In this document: positions 43,270 through 56,800 of the stretch, in pieces
How positions within the stretch are numbered: position 1 is the stretch's first letter
How the letters are laid out: every line of letters starts with the position of its first letter
Source of the DNA: Undaria pinnatifida
Lineage: Eukaryota > Sar > Phaeophyceae > Laminariales > Alariaceae
Assembly: GCA_012845835.1 (NCBI GenBank)
Contig: JABAKD010000030.1
Location: 11,167,715 to 11,231,714, forward strand
Length of the DNA stretch: 64,000 bases
Direction: 5' to 3'
Position numbers and translations under genes: made by a program
Notes under the pieces: generated by a model
Database searches by the model: none
Told to the model about the DNA's origin: nothing
What the model saw: only the letters and a program-made list of their open reading frames with translations

Positions 43270-46200
43270 CCAGAAAGCCCATACTGTAGTGGGGAGGGGG
43301 GAGAAAAGCCTGTTCAATGTCCCTCGATCTGAGTTACGTGTAGGGCGAGGGAGGAAGAGAATCTACAGTATGGGCTTTCGTTTTTAGGGTGGCGTTTTTT
43401 GTTGTTGTGGGTGACCCGAAAGCAAAATCCTCCGCTAGCTGACGGTGCGGCGACGGCCGAGTGGTGTACCACTCTGTCCGGAAATATAAGAAACCTTTTA
43501 TTTCGATATTAATCTCCAAATGTTTATTATATTTCCGGACAGTAGCACCACCTTTTCAATAACAATCCAGGACAACACACGATAACAAACAGGAATGCTT
43601 GCTCAGGCTGGATTTCTTATTCGAGAGAGGGTGACTTCTCCACGAACTTCAGCACCATACCGCCTTCCGATTTTCTTGTTTCTCCGCTAAGAAGAACTCA
43701 AGCCTGCCTTTCCTATGACCTTGTTTCTGACCCATCTGGGCCCAAATACAAGCCACGGCAATATTGGATTACAGTTGGGAAAAATGGCTTACATTTTGGA
43801 CTCAGACTGGCATTAACCCCTTCAGAGCCCCTAACCCCTCCCTATACTAACTCCATGTAATTCCCCCCCCCTCAAAAAGGTTTCCAGTGGTAACGGCGTT
43901 AACGTATTGATTCATCCGTGACAAAGCAGCAGCTCGGGACACCGGGTAGAGTGTGTGTGTTCACTACCACAGAGTGTCTTGGCACTATTAATAGTGTGTT
44001 GTTCATCAGTGACTTCAAAGCGCACCGGCAGGAGCTACACGACGCACGCACCCGCATTCATTCTCAATGCAATCAAGAATGACGGTCTTCCTCGGCAGTT
44101 GATAGCATCACAAATATCGTGCTTTGGGTCCATAGCAAACGGGCCTCAAACGGGTGAAAGAGTCCTGTACTGGTGCTGTGCAGCATCAGCAAAGCGGGCT
44201 GCCAGGCTAACTAACAAGGGGGCATTGCTGTTGCTGTTGCTGTCGGGGCTCCAATGCAAGGCCTTGCGCGCGACACGCGCGCAGCATGGATTTCTACGTA
44301 TGCATGACCCACGCACCTCCAGCACGACGATGTCGTTCGGCTGCAGGTAGGCCTTGACCGGCTTGCCGTTGCCCATCTTCCAATCGAGGTTGACCACGAA
44401 GCACCGGGAGCGCTTCTTGTACCGCTTGATTCTGCCAGGCCCCATCTGTGTCATCACGGCCGTGCCCCTGTCATCCACGGCAAGAGGCAATGAATAACAA
44501 CGAAAGCAACAAAAATAACAAGAGAGCCGAACAAAAACGACATCAAGAACAACAACACCAAAAACAACGCGAACTCAACAAGACATATATGGACAGGTAA
44601 ACATAGACTTATCATGTATATAGATATACGCATGTCCGAAAACAGAGGCAAAAAGGACAAATATACCTACTCGTACATGATTAATATGAAAATAAAAATA
44701 CACTCTAGCTGTGAGATCGAAGATTTGTCGAAACCCATATTTGCAAGCTGTGCGTGATACTCCGATCGCGCGTATTACTGGGTTGTGTGTCCTCATTAAG
44801 GATATAGGTCGGCGACTCCCCTTGGAACTACAGTGTAGCTTGTACCAGGGTCAACAGGGTGATGTTAATCAATCTGTGCGTGCAAACTATAAAACCCGTT
44901 TTTGAGGGGGACAAAATCTGACAGCCGTGGAAGGAAATGCATCAGTTAATCAAGTGTACCCTGTAAGTCGAACAACCAGTGAGGAGAGGCCGGAGTGTTC
45001 GAAGGGGTCGGGGTCCCAACAGCTTGAGGTCGCAAATATGTACATATTATATAGAATAAGCTATAAACTGGTCGGGGCTGGTCGGTGATACTTGCGGGGT
45101 TACTTGTGCGATGGCAAATGGCCTTTTCTTTAGTTCTTACGGGATTTTTGCCCCCCTTTTCTACTCCCTACACCGCCGGGGTAACAAGATAACCACACCC
45201 CGAAGGGGGAGCCTGTATATTTACAAAAATTAAAAATACACTTCAGCTGTGAGACTGACCAATAAATGATACTCAGTATTTTTATCAAAACTAAGCTTTG
45301 CCAGCTGCATTTCATACTTCGCTTGTATATGTATCACCAGATCAAGCACAAGAGCACCAAAATCAGCAACATGCAACAAAACCACACAGAAACAAAAAAC
45401 CATGAACAAGGAAACAACCAACCACACGAAAACAGAAAGAACACGAACAAGAACCAGAACAAGAACAAGGACAAGACTGATCACTATTACTTATCACTTC
45501 TCACTTCTCACTAATCACCGATCCGAAGAAGAGAACGGGCTACGTATACTTGTACTTGTACAAAGAGGTAAAAAACAGCCTATCAAAAAGTCAGGCAAAC
45601 GTGTGTCGTGACGTCATTCGATCCTTGCATCACCTCGCCTCCCCCCCCCCCCCCCGAGGCGCTTCGTGTTTGATGCAAGCAATGCCTGCCTGGTTGGTGA
45701 AAACCCAACGTGCTCCGTCCCGGCATAGTAGGGATGCGAGGGCCTATGGTCATACGACTACGGCCATGCACAAACTGAGTACACCCCCCCCCAGGGGACC
45801 CTCCCCTTACCTCTTGGGCAGGCGGAAGCCCTTCATGACAAGGTCAACATTCTCTCTCTTCACGTGCACCCCGCCGAGGTCGAGGTCCCAGACGCGAGCT
45901 TCCACCCCCTTCCCGGCAAACTTAGCCGTCCCGACGGGAAGCTTCCCTAGCCGCTCCAGAAGAAAACCTAGCATCGACTCGCAAGCCTACGCACGACCGA
46001 CAGCCGGTTTGAACACCAATGAGGTTAACACTGCATAATATTCCACGCTTCGGACGGACAGGTCACCGATCACCACTTCATGATCTAGATATCTCAGGTT
46101 AAGGAAGATCTAGATCTGTATGGTACAGCTCGTGTTACCGGGTGGGAGCTGTACAATCTGCCTGATCTAGCACAAAAAAACAAGAGCTTTGAAACAATCG

Positions 46201-47167
46201 CGACGGAATTCATCCCTTGCTCTCAGAGAAAAAACGCTCCCCGCTGATTGACTACGCTGCTGGCTGATGGTTAATGGAGCATCCGTCACCCACGCCCCAG
46301 AAGCTCGTATATATCTACACGCTAGAAAAATGGAGACCCCAACCAAAACACACCAGAGGTTACTCCTATACCAGAGGTACAACGTACCCGGTAGGTGGCA
46401 CAACAATTAATACAGATGCACAACTATCTCATACGGGCAGATACATAATCTGTCTACTACTGTAGATGATCTATATGATCTACTTCGAAGTATATGATTT
46501 ATATATAATCTATATGATGTAGATCTTCATCTATCTGTTCGAGGTGTGTAACTTTCGAAATACGCCAGCTGCTACTGTGAGTTTGACCGGTTGAATGGTC
46601 GATACTAGGCTTAGCAAAGCCGCCTGCGTGACACGACACACACAAAAAAAGGCTGGTGCCGTGGAAAAGGCAAAAAAAAATCACCCTCCCCCCCCCCATC
46701 CACGGCCATGCTCGACAACGAGTACACCCCTCTCCGACCCCCCTCACTCGTGGCTCTTTGCAAGCAGCGCGACACCATCCCCGTACACGTAACAAAAACA
46801 CACAAACAACACCAACTACAAAACCCTTGAAGCCTCGCTTGGTTGCTCGCTTGGTCTCGATTAGACGCTTGTTCGCGAGAAAAAGAGTCCAGAAACCCCA
46901 AGCAACTCACCGCCAAGATAAGGTAAACGTCGATCCCTCGGGCGACCTTCCCGACGGCCTGCTCCACCTTGTCGAGCGCCACACCGTCGCCGTTCATGAT
47001 ACCCGCCTTAAGCCCCTCCACGGCCTCCAAAAGGTCCAGGATCTAGACGTACAAAATACACAAAAGGCAAAAGGCACGTCACGGCGCGGGAGAGGTCGCG
47101 GACTGCCGTTACGAAATGAACAATCACACGTTTTGGGTGATCAGCTACCCATTCGGTTGGTCGGTCG

Positions 47168-47203
<36 letters not shown>

Positions 47204-50200
47204 GTCGGTCGGTCGGTCGGTCGGTCGTTTATACCGGTGTATTATTCAATTCTACGGCGTGTGGGCGAAAAACAAGGAGATCAATCTCGACACACTTCCA
47301 TGCACGTGCTGTCGTTCCACAAAACAGCTTCTACCATAAGTCCGTAGACGCGACAACTTTCTGCTGACTCCCTTTACGAACAGCGGCAGCAACTTTTTTT
47401 TTTTTTTGCGAGACCGCGATAGAGCCAGATTCTTCATGTTAAACCAGCCGGCCAAAACAAAAGTAAACCCTTTCCTTAGAGGTGACGCCTCCAAATGACC
47501 CCTTTACCTCATTTGACGAGTCTCTGCCGCAGCGGATGAAACGAGCTCGGCCAACAACAACAGCAGCGGAGCGGCGCCAAGTCTTTCCGCCGCATACACC
47601 AACAAGCATACCCCCCTCCCCCCCCCCGCTCTACACGATATTTGCCATTGATTTCCGTACAGCCAGTACCATCGGCCTATGCCCCCCCTCCCGTCTCGCC
47701 GAAGACCTGACGGCGCTTCGAGCTTGGTGCACGCGATGTCTGCTGGGTTGGGGGAAAAACCGACGTGCCCCGTGCCGTTATTGTAGAGATGCGAGGGTCT
47801 ACGTTCGTAACGGTAGAGAACCCTAACTCCGCACAAGGGGAATGATCACATCACGTAGTGTGAATATGGTAAGGTACGCACGAGGCAGATATATGGTATT
47901 TGCTGTCTCCGGAGTGGCCACACCAGAAAACAAAGCAACTCATGGGCGTTGTCATCCATAAGCAAGGAATTAGGCACAAGGTGCCGAAGTCCGTCTTACG
48001 AGCGGTTCCTGGAAGGATGCAGTTCACCCTTCATGCGACTCGTCGAAAACCTCACGGCGCTTCGGGCTTGGTGCAAGCAATGCCTGCCTGGTTGGTGAAA
48101 ACCCGAAGTGCTCCGTTCCGGCACAGTAGAGACGCGAGGGTCTATGGTCATGCGTCTAACGGACATGCACAAATTGAGTACACCCTCCCCCCCCCCTCCC
48201 ACCCCTCTTCTCTCCCCCCCTACCTCTCACCTGCATAATAACGTCCACCTCATCCAACTCTTCTAAATCGCCATTGGAAGACCTTATGAGGCCCTTTTCC
48301 ACGCTGTGGTCGTCCTCCCTGGGGTCGTTGGAAATCGCCACCCCTCGTTCCCAGCTGTCGGTGTCGGGGGGGAAGGAGCTGCTGCTGCCGCCCGCCGCGC
48401 TGCTCCCGACTCCTGTCCCCGCGAGCGCATCGCCGAGCAGGTTGAAAGCGGCAGCGAGGGAGGAGGCGTCGTTCCCTCCTCCGGCGTCGTTGAGCAAAGG
48501 GATGATGCCCGTTTCGTCAAGGAGTTCCTGCGGGGCGGGACGCGTGGTGTTCGTGCCGCGGGAGGGCAGGGGGGGGGTCATATACTTCCTCTCAGTGCCA
48601 TCAGTAAACTACACTACAGCAGTAACTTTACACAAAGGACCTACGTTACGGTGCTATATTAACCATTGAAAATGGTGCAAGAAGCTTCTCCTTTGGGACC
48701 CGTTTTAGCACCGCACTCTCGACATGGGAACAAAACACTTGGACTTAGACTAGGAAACATCTTAGGAGTTGGAAAAAAGGGTTAACATCTCCGGGGTGGG
48801 TGTCTCTCGCACGTTGAAAAGACAGACAGAACTCTTGTAAAAAACAAAGAAAAAGACAACACAGCCACTTCACAAGTAACCCCGCAAGTATATAACTCTG
48901 AGCAGTTATTCTTTTGCGATCTTTCGCTTTCATGCTTCCGGTTTATTGGCGATATGCTGCACCGTACATTGCGCACCGCCGCCATTAAAAAGTTGGAATA
49001 GTTCGATACGCTGCACCAAATGAAAGCACAACAGAAGGCGACGTACACAGCCGTGACTACGTAATCTGTATGTATACGACGTATAGGGCAGACTAAGCTA
49101 TTAAATCGTGTGGATTATATACATATATTACGTTAACACTGCGGTAGACCACACGACCAACCTATTACGCAGGGTATTTCGTGCCTCCGGCCGATTGCAT
49201 GATCGCCTGACAACCTCTACCAAACGCAGTAGCATATGCCTAACGAAGTAAAGTCACCCTCGCGTTCAATAGTGGTGACATCGCATGCCCACATCACCTC
49301 GCTGGCCGCATTTGTAAGATGTATCTCTGTCTTAGAATTGGCGACCTCAGAGCCCCACATCGGCACGGTAAAAATCATAGGCGTAAAATCGTATATGTGA
49401 GACAATAAGAATGTGAAAAGGAGGTACAGACAGACATGTCAAAATTGCGGTAAACCATACTACCAACTTATTACGTAGGGTATTCCGTATATACCGTCTG
49501 AATGATCGCCTCCCAACCTATGCCAACCGAAGTATGACTAACGAAGTAAGTAATGGAGCGCGTGTACACTAAGCGTTCCTTTCAAAACACTGACGATTCG
49601 CATTTCTCCCTTTCGTTCTCAATGGCGGTGACATTGCATGACCACATGACCTCGCCTGTTGTATTTACCAATACGTATCTCTTTCTTTTAATAAGCGATG
49701 TCAGAAAATAGTGGTATCTACATGATTGTACCTATCGATTGAAATATTCCATCTTTCGATCCATGTACAATAACAAATTATGAAGCTTTTAACACGTTGT
49801 TTACTACACTTAAGAACTGGGTAGCATACCACATGTAACATCAAACCTTCTAGAACAATAAACATTACCAGGCGGGTGATATAAAGGGGTTGTCTTCTTG
49901 CTACAACCGTCAGATTCGTCCCCTTTAAGGGTTTATAGTCTCCGTGCACATATTGGAATGCTCGCCCCCCTCTCCCCCCCCCGATCCCTCTTGTTCAAAC
50001 GCCCCACCTTAAATCAAAATCTACCAGAGTAGTAAACCCTACCAGCCAGCTGATATCATCTCATTATCCATCTAGCCATCCATGCCGTAGCTCCAACTCA
50101 TCCCCGCCCTCCGCCCCCCTCCCCCTCTTTTGTTCCCGGCCCAGTTCGTTCAAACGCCCCACTTGTAATCGAAATCGGCCAGAGTAATAAACACTTCTAC

Positions 50201-50845
50201 GCAATTTATATCACGTCAATATCTTTCTAGCCATCCATGACGTAGCTTTCATTCGTCCCCCCTCCCCCCCTCGAACGCCCCCTCCTTCCCCACACCCCGA
50301 ACGATCGCCTAGACCTAGCACCACGCGTATAGCAAGCCCCTGCATATATGATTACTACGCGCAATCGGAGTATCACACACAATGTTGTCAAAATGAGTTT
50401 CGAACAAAAATCCTTCATCTCATAGCTGGAGTGTATTTTAATACTCCGGAGTATTATTATAAAAATTAAAATACACTCCAGCTGTGAGATCGAAGATTTC
50501 GTCGAAACTCATCTTTGCAAGCTGTGTGTGATACTCCGATCGCGCGCATTACGAGTTGTGTGTCCTCATTAAGGATATAGGTCGGCGACTCCCCTGACAG
50601 CTACAGTGTAGCTATCAGGGTCAACAGGATGATTTTAGTCAGTCTGTGCGCGGAAACTATAAAACCCGTTTCTGAGGGGGACAAAATCTGACAGCTGTGA
50701 AGGGAAAGCGGGGGCCTGGTTTTGATCAAAAGCGAGCGGGTTTGGAGGGGGGCGGGGGGGGGGAAGGGGCAATTTGTGCATGTAAGCTATAAATCCTTTC
50801 GAGGGGATAAATCTGACGGTTTTGGCACCAGTATATTATTGGGGG

Positions 50846-50879
<34 letters not shown>

Positions 50880-53800
50880 CTCAATATGTGCCTGGAAACT
50901 ATACATTATTTCGAGGGGATAAATGTGACATTTTTGGAAATAATACATCAGTTTATCATGTATATCCTGGGGTAAGTCGTACAATCAGTGAGTAAAGAGA
51001 GGGTGGAGTGTTAGAGGGGGTGGGGTTGGGATGGGTTGGGGGGGGAGGGTGGGGGGTGGGGGCGGGGTGGGGGCGGGGGGGGGGGGGGTGACACAGCGGC
51101 ATGGATGGCCCTCGAAAGATAATGAGGTGATATCCTGTGCGTGAAGTGTTTATTAATGTGGCGGATTTCGACATTTGGTGGGGCGTTTGAGTAAGGGAGA
51201 GCAAGAGGGGGGGGGGGGGGGGGGAATTTTTTAGGAGGTTTAGGTCACAAATAATATTATATGTGACCTAAACCTCTTGAACCCCCCCCCCCCTTTTTTT
51301 TCCTCGCTCTCTCTTGCTAAAATGCCCCACTTAATATCGAAATCCGCCAGAGTAATAAACACTTCCACGCCCTGGATATCACCTCATTATCTTGTTAGAG
51401 CCGTCCATGCCGCTGCCGCAATTCCCACCCCCCCGCCCGCCCCCAACGCCCCGTCCTTCCCCACCACCCGCACCATCGCCGAGACCTAGCACCACGCGTA
51501 TAGCAAACCCCTACATCTATGCGACCTAAAGCCCTCCCCCCCGGCCCCCCGCCCCCCCCGCCACATATCCCCCCCCCTCCCCCACAAGAACGATTTATAG
51601 TTTCCACGCATAAATTGAGCTGCCCCACCAGTTCCTCTCCCCCTTCCCCCCACCCGCTCCCCTTTTGATCAAAATCAGGCCCCCACGTCCTTAAAAACTC
51701 CGCCCTCCCCTCACCGGTTATTCGACTTACAGGATTCACTTGATAAACTGATGCATTTCCTTCCACGGCTGTCAGATTTTGTCCCCCTCAGAATCAGGTT
51801 TTATAGTTTCCGCGCACAGACTGCCTAACATCACCCTGTTGACCCTGACATCTACACTGTAGTTGCAAGGGGAGTCGCCGACCTATATCCTTAACGAGGA
51901 CACACAACCCGTAATACGCGCGATCGGAGTATCACACACAGCTTGCAAAGATGAGTTTCGACAAAATATTCGATCTCACAGCTGGAGGAGAGTATTTTAA
52001 TTTTTATCGTATATATATATATATAGATTATTCATATACATATTATTAATAAGAGTGTGATACGTTATACTCCAAATATGAGTTCGGAATATAGGCCAGT
52101 CGCGCCAGCGGCTGTGTACGTCCCTTTTTCGGTTGTGTTTTCGTTTGGTGCAGCGCATCAAATTATTACATAGCGGCGTTGCATAATGTACGGCGGTGCA
52201 ACATATCGCCAATAAACCGAAAGGATGAAAGCGAAAGATCGAAAAAGAAGGACTAAAAGATATAGGCGAGAAAAGCCGCAGTCGGCACGATGGTCCAACG
52301 AGGGTGTTTCACACGCTATACCTCAATTTTCACTTCGGAATATAGGCCAGTCACGACAGTGGCTGTGCACGTCGCTCTCTGTTGTGTTTTCGTTTGGTGC
52401 ACGTATCAAACTTTTTTTTTTTTTTTTTGTTCACATACTTCTACTTTCCAGCTTCTGGACAAGCCGTGGTCACAGGTGTCGCCCCTTCTCCCCCCCGGTT
52501 CTTGCCTCCCAATTTTTTATCGCGCATAGGGTTCAGCAATCCCACTGCTCGTCGATTTTTCATCGAGTGATCAAACTATTCCACGGCGGCGGTGCATATC
52601 AAGGGCGCATAACATCGTCATTAGACCAGAAGCATGAAAGCGAGAGATCGCAAAAGAACTACAGGCTGCTGCCTCACGCTGAGCAGCGCTAAAATAATCT
52701 CCTCCGCCGCGAATCCCGCCTGCAGTATCTACTCGAACGCCACATATTTGGCATCACACTGGCCCCCATCAGCAGCAGGAGAGGGTGACATGAGATGGCC
52801 ACATTTTTAGATAAAATTCTACAGCAGGGATGGGATGCATGGCGGATTTTTTCCACACCGAAAAGCACGACAGTGAAGCAGAAGCGTTCGCCCTGAAAAC
52901 GCGTCTCCATCAACCATAAGGCCTTGAAAAAGCCCAAACACACCCAGGCGTTAGCAACGGAGGAACCAGCCCGCATGTCCAAAAATGTCAATTTGAAGGC
53001 CTATAATCTGCCCGAAACTCGAAACTGAAGGTTTAGACTATTGCCGACCCGAGGAACATTCTCCTCTTCCGAGAATTGTCCAGAACACGCTGCGATTGGT
53101 ACTGTGGATTGGTGACTGTTACTGTTACAATAGAGCGGAACAGCAGAGGCATTTGCCTTCTAATACTGTCGCACCAGGTACCACCATCCCCCCCCCCCCC
53201 CCCCCCCCCCGCCCGTAAATTTAGGACCATTGGAGCGCTTGGACCATAATTGCTTGGACCTCAATTTTACATATATGAAAAAAGCAAAAACTGGAAGCAT
53301 TCCGGGTATCGAACCTACGACCTCACACTCTCAAGGAGTGCAAGCTTGCCAGCGCTCATTCGGCTGGCTCCGAGATTCGTAAAACCCTTCAAACCTAGGC
53401 CATACAACAATCATACTGTACGAATATCATGTATTGCTCTGGATATCTCTCGGAGGAAGAGTTGACTTTTCCTCAGGTCGGTCGGTATCTTCCGTTTCGA
53501 ACTTAGGGCGAGATCCTCGCACAGGCCCCCAACGTAATACCATTTTCGGACATACGCATGCTGGTACCGTATCCATTGGCCAATGAATAAACCACCAAAA
53601 TACAAAACAATTCCCCAAGTAAAAAATGGGCCGGGTGGGCGATACCGGGGGAAAAGAAGTCAACCCTGTTACCATATCCATTGGCCAAACGAACCACCAA
53701 AATACAAAACATTGGCGAAGTGGAAGTGGACCGGTTGGGCAAACGGTAAAAAAAAAGTCAGCCTTGAAACTGGCCGCACTCCGACTCTGTTCCGGGGAGG

Positions 53801-56800
53801 AAGCCTAAAACTAGAGTCTTCGTCGATGGTGCTCTCCCCCTTCGGTCCTAATTGGGACTGTTCATTCTCATCAAAATATTGAAAATGTTGCATTAAAAAA
53901 AAATCATTCTGATCAATGTTGCTAAAAAACAATGCCGAAAATACTTTTCCAAAAAAATCATGCCGATTTTCTTCCCAAAAAATTGGTAATCTATGACACA
54001 AATCTACGAAAGAAAAACATGCACATAGTTGTATTCACCCAGTCCATTTAGATTCGATGAGCATCTCCTGTGTGTAATCGTTCCAGCGAAGCCAGCCATA
54101 GCATCGTACACGTCGCCGCTAGGGCGACACGATTTGCACCCCACATGATGCAACAATGCCACAATACTCCTATTAATAGCATAGTGTACGAATGGGAGGG
54201 ATCAAAGTGACGTTGTCGACCACGACATGCTACGGCATTGAAGAATCGCAACAAAGCAATATTCGTCGTCGCTCCCCTCCCCGCGCCCCTTCCTCCACCG
54301 CTTCCACCCCCCTCCCCTCACCTTTTGCATGCGCACGGCCTCTGCGCGGAGGCGCCGCGCCTCCCCTCCGACTTGGCCGGCCTTGTTCCTCACCCCTTCC
54401 ATCATCTCGCCCACCGTTAGCCCGGCCAGCCTCCTCGCGACACGATGGGCGTCGATGCCAACGTTCTCCAGGTGCTGGGCAAACCGCGTTCCCGCTGCTA
54501 GGTTCTCCAGGAACGAAGAGAGCTGCAAAGCAACACACACAACAACAAAAACACCAGGTACTACGTGTTATACACACGTCAACAAGAGGTGAGCGAGAGA
54601 GAGACAGAGAGAAAACCCAACGGAATCTAGGGACAGAAAAAGAGAAGACCCCCCCCCCCCCCCCCCCCCCCCCAACAGAGCGGGGATGGATGGGTTCACG
54701 AGACGGGGTGGATGTGTTTAGAGCATTTTGGTTTTTGCGACATCTACCGGGAGATAGTCCCAGATTCTTGAAGGAAAACTTCACAAAACCGCTGAAACCA
54801 ACCCCCCTCCGAGAAAAAAAAAAAAACCTGCCAGGCACCTGGTGAACAAAAATTTGGGAAAACAAAAATAACCCAGCGAGCGCGCGCGCACACACCTCGA
54901 TCGACGCCAGCGCCTTGAACGCGGAGTTGGGACCAGATTCCCTCACCCTCGCCAACAGGGCCTTCATCACCAACCGGTCCACGTCCCCCCCCGCCTGCCG
55001 GGCCGCCATCAACTCCTCCTGCATGCTCGCCTCCAGCAGCTTGTGCGTGTCCAGCGTGTCCTCGCTCTTGGAGTGGCTATGGTGTCCCCCCTGTCGCCTG
55101 CCCCAGGTCCTCCCGTTCTGCTGGGCGTTGAAGTCTCCCTCGTCCTCATCCTCGGCTCTCGAACTCCAACCCGACGCGTCGGCGGATGTTGCGTTCGACT
55201 GTTTGGATGTTGGTTTGGTCGAACCCGGGAGGCAGGGCGGGGGGGCGGGGACGGGGGGGACGGGGAGAGGTGGGGAGGTGGGACGGGGGTAAGGCGGGAT
55301 GATAAAAAAAGGGGGCAGGTCTTGCGGTTTTCAGTTTTCAGCGCGAAGCGACTATATGTTCTCGAACCCAACGTGTCCACGGATACGTCGGACCGCGTTT
55401 TCCTTTGTTCGAACCCGGGGGGTGGGGCGGGACGGGGGGCTGGGGTGGGGTGGGGTGGGGTGGGGGGGGGGGGGGGGGGGCGGGTCTCACGGTTTTTCGG
55501 CGAGCACCAGCTATACACATACACGTAAAATGGCACCCTGAACAACAGCCGTGACGAAAGCATCACGTTTATCCTTTCCCCCCACCGCCGTGCCTGCATA
55601 GTCGCGTGCGAGGTGCTTTCAACCATTATACTATATGCAATTAATGAATACATGTACAAAATTGCAGGTGCTGCTCGGAGAAGGCTCCTCTGCTTTTCTT
55701 AGACGCGTTTTTGAGCTTTTGCCGAGCTAGCTTGCGATGAGGAACACCGCTCGGCCCGAAAACTCCCTAATCTTGCTCCCCGACCCCGACTGTGTCGAAG
55801 GAGGCCTCGGGCGCGCTTGCACCGTGCCTGGGCTGCCGGCTGGCAGGGTGTGCTAAACTCGTTTTGTTTTTCGCAAAAATATTTCAAATGCGCAGGCTGT
55901 GAGTTCGATCAGTTGAGCGGTCGATACTGAGTTCCAACAGTTGAGCGGTCTAGATCCAACGTTGCAAGCTGCGTCATTCACTAGACTGGTGGCCAACACA
56001 TACATAGCAGTCTTCGCATACAGGGAAGAGAGGAGAGAGGTACAGGTACATACAGTTCGACTGCTGAAAACGACGATACAGCAGCAGTACGTTCGAGGTA
56101 CGAGGTGGTTTGGCGACTACTGCTGCTGCTGCCGTTGTAGTACCGGTAGTCCTGCCATACTACCCGCCGGTACTCGTGTGTACCTCGCATATGATACGAT
56201 AATCATGAAATTATTGTCCTCTCGACCGTTCCATTGCTTTCTCCCTTCAATATATACAAACCCTATCCACAATCGCTCCACCTCATACTTGCAATATACT
56301 ATTAATAGGAACTGATATAATACCACACCGTACCCCTTGGCAGTAACTTTTGGCTTCTACGGTCCCCCTCCGCTTCGTTTACTACCTGTCTTACGGGCAT
56401 GCGCGGAGCCGCAGGCGGGCGTCAGCCCACCGCGGCGAAGCCCCCCTGGTAAATACATGAAGGATTTTCCAGAGGTTGCAAGAGAGCAGCCGAAGGCTCC
56501 GATTTAGACCAGATTTTGAGTTGCTCTCGAGACAACTCGAGCTGAGGTCCACCTTTCGGCGCGCTGTTTCCTGGGCGTGTCTCAACTTGCTCGTCTCTCC
56601 CGACCCTACCGGGGTCGGCATCGGCCGTACTCGCGTCGTCTCTCTGCTGGGGGTGCTCCTGTTGCTTTTTCTTGTCAAAAAGTATCAAATTGTCTATTTG
56701 TACGTGTATGTAGATGCAAAACATTCTGCCTTGGGATTATGTAAAACAACTTGAGACAAGGTGGTAGGTTGCGTTCCTTTTGAGTGTAAGGTCGGGGGTT

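Larger units (their letters stand above)
41557..44316. other. Intron 10 of the large gene
   Basis: 2.76 kb. It holds a G-run (41658-41681), repeat V (41860-42175, also at 55645-55940), a TCTA microsatellite (43219-43268) and C-runs. No separate gene seen. Confidence 0.55.

Noticed and set aside
52689-52991. 100-codon minus-strand open frame in intron 6
   Set aside because: No domain, no splice-site support with the flanking exons, and ordinary length for chance.
53288-53372. Functional tRNA gene
   Set aside because: T stem mismatches, an acceptor mismatch and an ambiguous anticodon loop point to a relic.
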